From Paenibacillus sp. FSL K6-3182 (GTDB lineage Bacteria > Bacillota > Bacilli > Paenibacillales > Paenibacillaceae), in assembly GCF_037976325.1 (NCBI RefSeq), contig NZ_CP150265.1, positions 6,523,001 through 6,587,000 on the forward strand: 64,000 nt of DNA, written 5' to 3'. Below the pieces are notes generated by a model that saw only the letters and a list, made by a program, of their open reading frames with translations, had not been told where the DNA came from and did no database searches. Positions 60,651 through 64,000 of the stretch are shown here, piece by piece. Numbering within the stretch: position 1 is the first letter of the stretch; each line of letters opens with the position of its first letter. A program made the position numbers and the translations under genes.

Positions 60651-61430
60651 TCAAATCGCAGCCGATGCTGCTCCGTCAATGCTTAAATTAGAGCCGCTAA
60701 CGACAACAGATTCGTCGGAGGCTAGGAATAACACGGCGTACGCAACCTCGCGCGTCGTTGCCATTCTTCCGAGCGGCTGCTGCTGTTTAATGATCGCGTA
60801 CAATTTATCCATTCCGCCCATGCTTTCGGCGAGACGGACGTTCATATCGGTCTCCACCCAGCCTGGCGAAATCGAATTGCAGCGGATGCCCTTCTCGGCA
60901 TAGGAGACGGCAATCTCTTTGGTCAAACCAATAATGCCTGCCTTGGAAGCAGAATAAGCGGTATAGCCAGGCTCCGTTAAAGAGGCCATGACAGAAGATG
61001 TATTAATGATAGAGCCACCATTTCTCTTGAGCATCTCAGGGATCGCCTTTTTGCACATTAAGAACATCGACTTTAAGTTAACCTGCAGCACTTCATCCCA
61101 AGTTTCTTCCTCATAATCCAAAATATCGCCAACAGGCATAATGCCCGCATTGTTAAAAACGATATCAAGCCCGCCGTAAGCGTTGACCGCTCTTGCCACC
61201 GCATCTTCAGCTGTCTTCATCAGGCCTACGCTGCCGCATACGATCTCGCAGCTTCCGCCCATTTGGCGAATTTCGGCTGCCACCTCATTTAACTTCTCCT
61301 CGTTGATGTCGACCAGGATAAGACTCGCGTCTTCTTCGGCAAAGAGCAGTGCCGCTCCCTTACCTATTCCTGCTGCCGCTCCTGTAATAATCGCTACTTT
61401 TGAAAAGAGGCGTCCTTGCTTCGTACTCAT
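60651..61430 (-). CDS. short-chain dehydrogenase (aldose dehydrogenase candidate)
   Basis: SDR of 259 residues. Cofactor motif TGAAAGIGKGAALLFAEEDA at 15-34, NNAG in IVFNNAGIMPVG near 92. Ser in INTSSVMASL near 143, and YSASK (Tyr, Lys) near 158. Asp in ILVDINEEKLNEV favours NAD+. With epimerase and dehydratase in the same cluster, the likely role is oxidation of a free aldose to its lactone. It starts 37 bp after the permease stop. Confidence 0.88.
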   Translation of the reverse strand: MSTKQGRLFSKVAIITGAAAGIGKGAALLFAEEDASLILVDINEEKLNEVAAEIRQMGGSCEIVCGSVGLMKTAEDAVARAVNAYGGLDIVFNNAGIMPVGDILDYEEETWDEVLQVNLKSMFLMCKKAIPEMLKRNGGSIINTSSVMASLTEPGYTAYSASKAGIIGLTKEIAVSYAEKGIRCNSISPGWVETDMNVRLAESMGGMDKLYAIIKQQQPLGRMATTREVAYAVLFLASDESVVVSGSNLSIDGAASAAI

Positions 61431-61466
61431 GTGATGACATCCTTTCCTATCCTCATTCGATATCGT

Positions 61467-62297
61467 TTATTTAACAGCTCCGATAACCAGCCCTTTACGA
61501 ATATAGCTTTGAAAAATAATATAAATCGCAATGGGCGGCAGTGAAGCAAGCAACAGCCCTGACAATAACAGCGGGTAGTCTGAGCTGAACCGATTGAGCA
61601 CAGTCGCCACCGCAACGGTTACAGTCTTTAAGCCATCCGATTGCAAATAGATCAGGGGGGTTAACAAATCGTTCCACCAGTTCGTCGCATTAAAGATCGA
61701 TACCGTGACCACGCCCGGCAAGCTCATGGGCAAAATCACTTTGAACATCGCCTGATGATATTTGGCACCGTCTATTTTTATCGCTTCGAGCACTTCGTCG
61801 GGCATGGCTCTCATTAGTGAAGTGAGTAAGAAGACCGTGCTCGGAATAGCCGAGACAGACCAGATGGTCACCACGGATATGATATGGTCAGTCCAGCCGA
61901 TCTTTGACATCAACAAATAGTTTGGAATGATAAAAGTAATACCCGGTATGGTCATCGTAGCGATCATAATAATATAAAACCCGTTGCGGTATTTGAATTT
62001 TAGTTTGGCAAAAGCATAGGCTGCCGGAATTGACAAGGCTAGGGAAGCAACTAAGCTAAGTCCCACGTAGACGAGCGTATTGCCAAACAACCGAACGAGA
62101 GAGAAGCGATAAATGAGTGCGATGAAGTTATCAAAATACCAGGTTTTTGGAAGACCCATCGGATGTTTGATATATTCTATCGTCGGCTTCATACTGCTGA
62201 TAGCCATGTAGAACAACGGATACATCGCCATGAAGGCAATGACAGCGAGCACGATAAAGATCAGAAATCTAACCATTCTTCTAGAGGCTGTTTTCAT
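61467..62297 (-). CDS. carbohydrate ABC transporter permease (MalG-type)
   Basis: Permease of 276 residues with six helices, EAA loop LEAIKIDGAKYHQAMFKVIL near 165, and the tail QSYIRKGLVIGAVK. It starts 10 bp after the MalF-type permease stop and completes the importer of the catabolic cluster. Confidence 0.92.
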   Translation of the reverse strand: MKTASRRMVRFLIFIVLAVIAFMAMYPLFYMAISSMKPTIEYIKHPMGLPKTWYFDNFIALIYRFSLVRLFGNTLVYVGLSLVASLALSIPAAYAFAKLKFKYRNGFYIIMIATMTIPGITFIIPNYLLMSKIGWTDHIISVVTIWSVSAIPSTVFLLTSLMRAMPDEVLEAIKIDGAKYHQAMFKVILPMSLPGVVTVSIFNATNWWNDLLTPLIYLQSDGLKTVTVAVATVLNRFSSDYPLLLSGLLLASLPPIAIYIIFQSYIRKGLVIGAVK

Positions 62298-62306
62298 AAT
62301 GTCCTC

Positions 62307-63173
62307 CTATTGCTCCAAGCGCTTGGATATTTTCAACTGAATCCAGGTAATGAACATAACAATGAAGAACAAGAAAACCGACAGCGCGCTCGCATAGCCC
62401 ATATTTCCGCTTCGGAAAGCTTGAATATAAATCATATAATCGATTGGTGTTGTCTCGTAACCGGGCCCGCCACCAGTGATCGAATAAACAAGGCCAAACA
62501 GCCCGACAAAAACGTAAATAACATTGACGATCGTAAAGTAAAATATCGCTGGATATAACGACGGTATGACGATGTACATTAATCGCTGACGCCAATTGGC
62601 TCCGTCTATTTTGGCCGCATCAAACAATTCATTGGAGATCGAAGATAGCCCCGATAAAAAAATGAGCGTTCCTTGGCCTAGCGTCTGCCAGTAAAAACAT
62701 AGAATCAAGATCATAAATTCGGTCGGCACCGTATTCAGCCAATCCGTCGTAAACGCGCCAAGTCCGGCATTTTCCAGAAGCGTATTCACGATCCCTTTGT
62801 TCGTAAACATGGACTTTGCCAAAAAACCGATAACGACCGAGGAGAGGATAGCCGGCAAGTAATACACCGAACGAAACAAGCGCCACCCCGGAACCTCCTC
62901 ATGCAGCAGAACCGATACCGTTAGCGAAATGAACAAGATCCCGGGAACCGATAATAAAAAGATTAAGTTGTTACGCAGCATAAGCGGCAAATCGCCATTA
63001 CTAAGGATCGTCTTAAAATTATCCCAGCCAACAAACGTAGAAGTGACCCCATCCCATTCCGTAAAGCTATGAAAAAACGTGTTAAACATGGGATAACCTA
63101 CGAATACAGCTAGTAACAGAAAAGCCGGCAGCAAGGAGAACAAACCTACCCATCGTTCTTGCTTGAGACCCAT
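62307..63173 (-). CDS. carbohydrate ABC transporter permease (MalF-type)
   Basis: Permease of 288 residues with six helices. EAA loop is FDAAKIDGANWRQRLMYIVI near 187, followed by the YSITGGGPGYETTPIDYMIY segment near 235. It sits between the solute-binding protein and the second permease, in the standard order. No ATPase is seen, so a shared ATPase is likely. Confidence 0.92.
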   Translation of the reverse strand: MGLKQERWVGLFSLLPAFLLLAVFVGYPMFNTFFHSFTEWDGVTSTFVGWDNFKTILSNGDLPLMLRNNLIFLLSVPGILFISLTVSVLLHEEVPGWRLFRSVYYLPAILSSVVIGFLAKSMFTNKGIVNTLLENAGLGAFTTDWLNTVPTEFMILILCFYWQTLGQGTLIFLSGLSSISNELFDAAKIDGANWRQRLMYIVIPSLYPAIFYFTIVNVIYVFVGLFGLVYSITGGGPGYETTPIDYMIYIQAFRSGNMGYASALSVFLFFIVMFITWIQLKISKRLEQ

Positions 63174-63240
63174 CCTTCTATTCCTCCTTGCCTTTTGGTA
63201 GAAGCGACCTCCTTTCCTATGAAGGCCGCTCCTTAACCGC

Positions 63241-64000
63241 CTATTTATTTTTTAGAAGCGAATCACGTTTCTGGTCGATTTTTTTCATAAATTCCTCTGC
63301 CGTCATCTTCCCGCTGGAAACCAGGGATTGCAGCGACATCATCTCACTTGTCAGCTCCGCTGGGTAAACATTGTCCGGCCAGAAAATAGTGCTAGGTTCA
63401 TTGGCCATATCCTGCATCGTTTTCACTAGCGGATCGGATACGTACTCGTTCACATCCACATCGTTGACGACTGTAATGCGTGCTTCGCCCGACTTAATTT
63501 TGTTGATTTGCTCTTCCTTGCTCATCAGGAATTTGACGAAATCAGCCGTTTCTTTCTTGTGCTCCGAGTAGTTCGTCACCACAAACGCAGCGCCCACCCC
63601 GCCAGGACCGCCATCGTGGATTTTGACATCCTCGCTGAAGTCTGGAATTTTCATAAAGCCGACCTTGTCGCCCATCTCCTTGCTGAAGTTCAAGATGTCC
63701 GCATTTGCTCCAACCGTCATGCCGAGCTGCTCTTGAATAAACAGTTGTCGAACTGAATCATCGGCAATGACCAAGTTTTTCTCGAACAGCTCGCGCCAGC
63801 CCTTCATCACATTCACCAGCTTTGGATCGGAGAAATTGGTTGTCCCTTTGACCAAGCTGTCGAGGCCCGGAATATCCACCGTTTGAGCAATCCAATAGTC
63901 CGGTACATGAAGGAAGCTGTCTTTAAACAAACCAAGCGGCGTAATATCCTTCGTCTTCACTTTCTCCAGCATAGCTACAAACTCTTGAAAATTTTTCGGG
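63241..64000 (-). CDS. ABC transporter solute-binding protein, 5' end outside window
   Basis: The C-terminal 252 codons of a sugar-binding protein. The frame stays open past the right edge (RKNFQEFVAMLEKVKTKDIT), so the first residues and the lipoprotein signal are missing. WRELFEKNLVIADDSVRQLF, FVVTNYSEHKKETADFVKFL and VYPAELTSEMMSLQSLVSSG are typical for type-1 binding proteins. It opens the catabolic cluster; its regulator would be beyond the window. Confidence 0.88.
   Translation of the reverse strand, partial: PKNFQEFVAMLEKVKTKDITPLGLFKDSFLHVPDYWIAQTVDIPGLDSLVKGTTNFSDPKLVNVMKGWRELFEKNLVIADDSVRQLFIQEQLGMTVGANADILNFSKEMGDKVGFMKIPDFSEDVKIHDGGPGGVGAAFVVTNYSEHKKETADFVKFLMSKEEQINKIKSGEARITVVNDVDVNEYVSDPLVKTMQDMANEPSTIFWPDNVYPAELTSEMMSLQSLVSSGKMTAEEFMKKIDQKRDSLLKNK

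Noticed and set aside
60602..60679. N-terminal extension of the GH4 gene
   Set aside because: Would overlap the SDR gene; ATG 60601 directly follows GGAGG and begins with the Rossmann motif.

Overview
The window looks like a chromosomal segment of a Paenibacillus-type Firmicute. The evidence is in the gene content: secreted proteins anchored by SLH domains, a T-box leader in front of a glutaminyl-tRNA synthetase, several carbohydrate ABC importers without their own ATPase, a YesM/YesN-type two-component pair, a PadR/DUF2812 pair, strong AGGAGG ribosome sites, and TTG starts. No rRNA, tRNA, prophage or CRISPR array was seen. All functional calls come from reading the protein and DNA sequence; no database search was run.

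Layout. 0-4 kb holds a cut-off secreted protein, glnS with its T-box, and small housekeeping or membrane genes. 4-12 kb is a decaying region: a Gfo/Idh/MocA fragment, an SLH surface protein, an IS4-type transposase remnant, a sugar ABC transporter collapsed by deletion, then two intact tandem esterases divergent from a LacI regulator with a clear promoter and operator. An IS3 fragment follows. This stretch is visibly more GC-rich in its gene bodies (8.0-12.1 kb) than its surroundings. 12.7-22.5 kb carries a TIM-barrel isomerase/UPF0303 pair with a palindromic operator, thrC, a 1563-residue GH43-like SLH enzyme, a PadR/DUF2812 operon and a Qnr-sized pentapeptide protein. 22.7-30.9 kb has a DUF3895-type protein with 12-residue repeats, a DUF4358/MBOAT/DHHW cassette that probably O-acetylates a surface polymer, an ECF sigma factor fused to a peptidase-like domain, a P-loop kinase and a CorA transporter with a possible leader peptide.

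31-41 kb contains metabolic genes: an epimerase, a HAD phosphatase, PhzF, DUF72, an archaeal-type phosphoglycerate mutase next to a DASS anion transporter with a divergent LysR regulator, and an M20 dipeptidase. 41.3-43.3 kb has a DsbB-type gene followed by about 1.4 kb of 112-bp tandem repeats, each unit carrying two hairpins. This is the most unusual non-coding structure in the window.

43.3-64 kb is sugar uptake and catabolism on the minus strand. Two ABC systems (43.4-47.0 kb and 47.0-50.3 kb) sit beside a divergent YesM/YesN pair that probably senses and induces them. A nine-gene cluster (54.1-64.0 kb) combines an ABC importer, a GH4 glycosidase, an SDR dehydrogenase, an aldose 1-epimerase, an IlvD/Edd sugar-acid dehydratase, an unusual U32-like TIM-barrel protein and an aldehyde dehydrogenase. 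Together these resemble an oxidative, non-phosphorylating pentose or uronate pathway in which the U32-like protein occupies the unassigned step.
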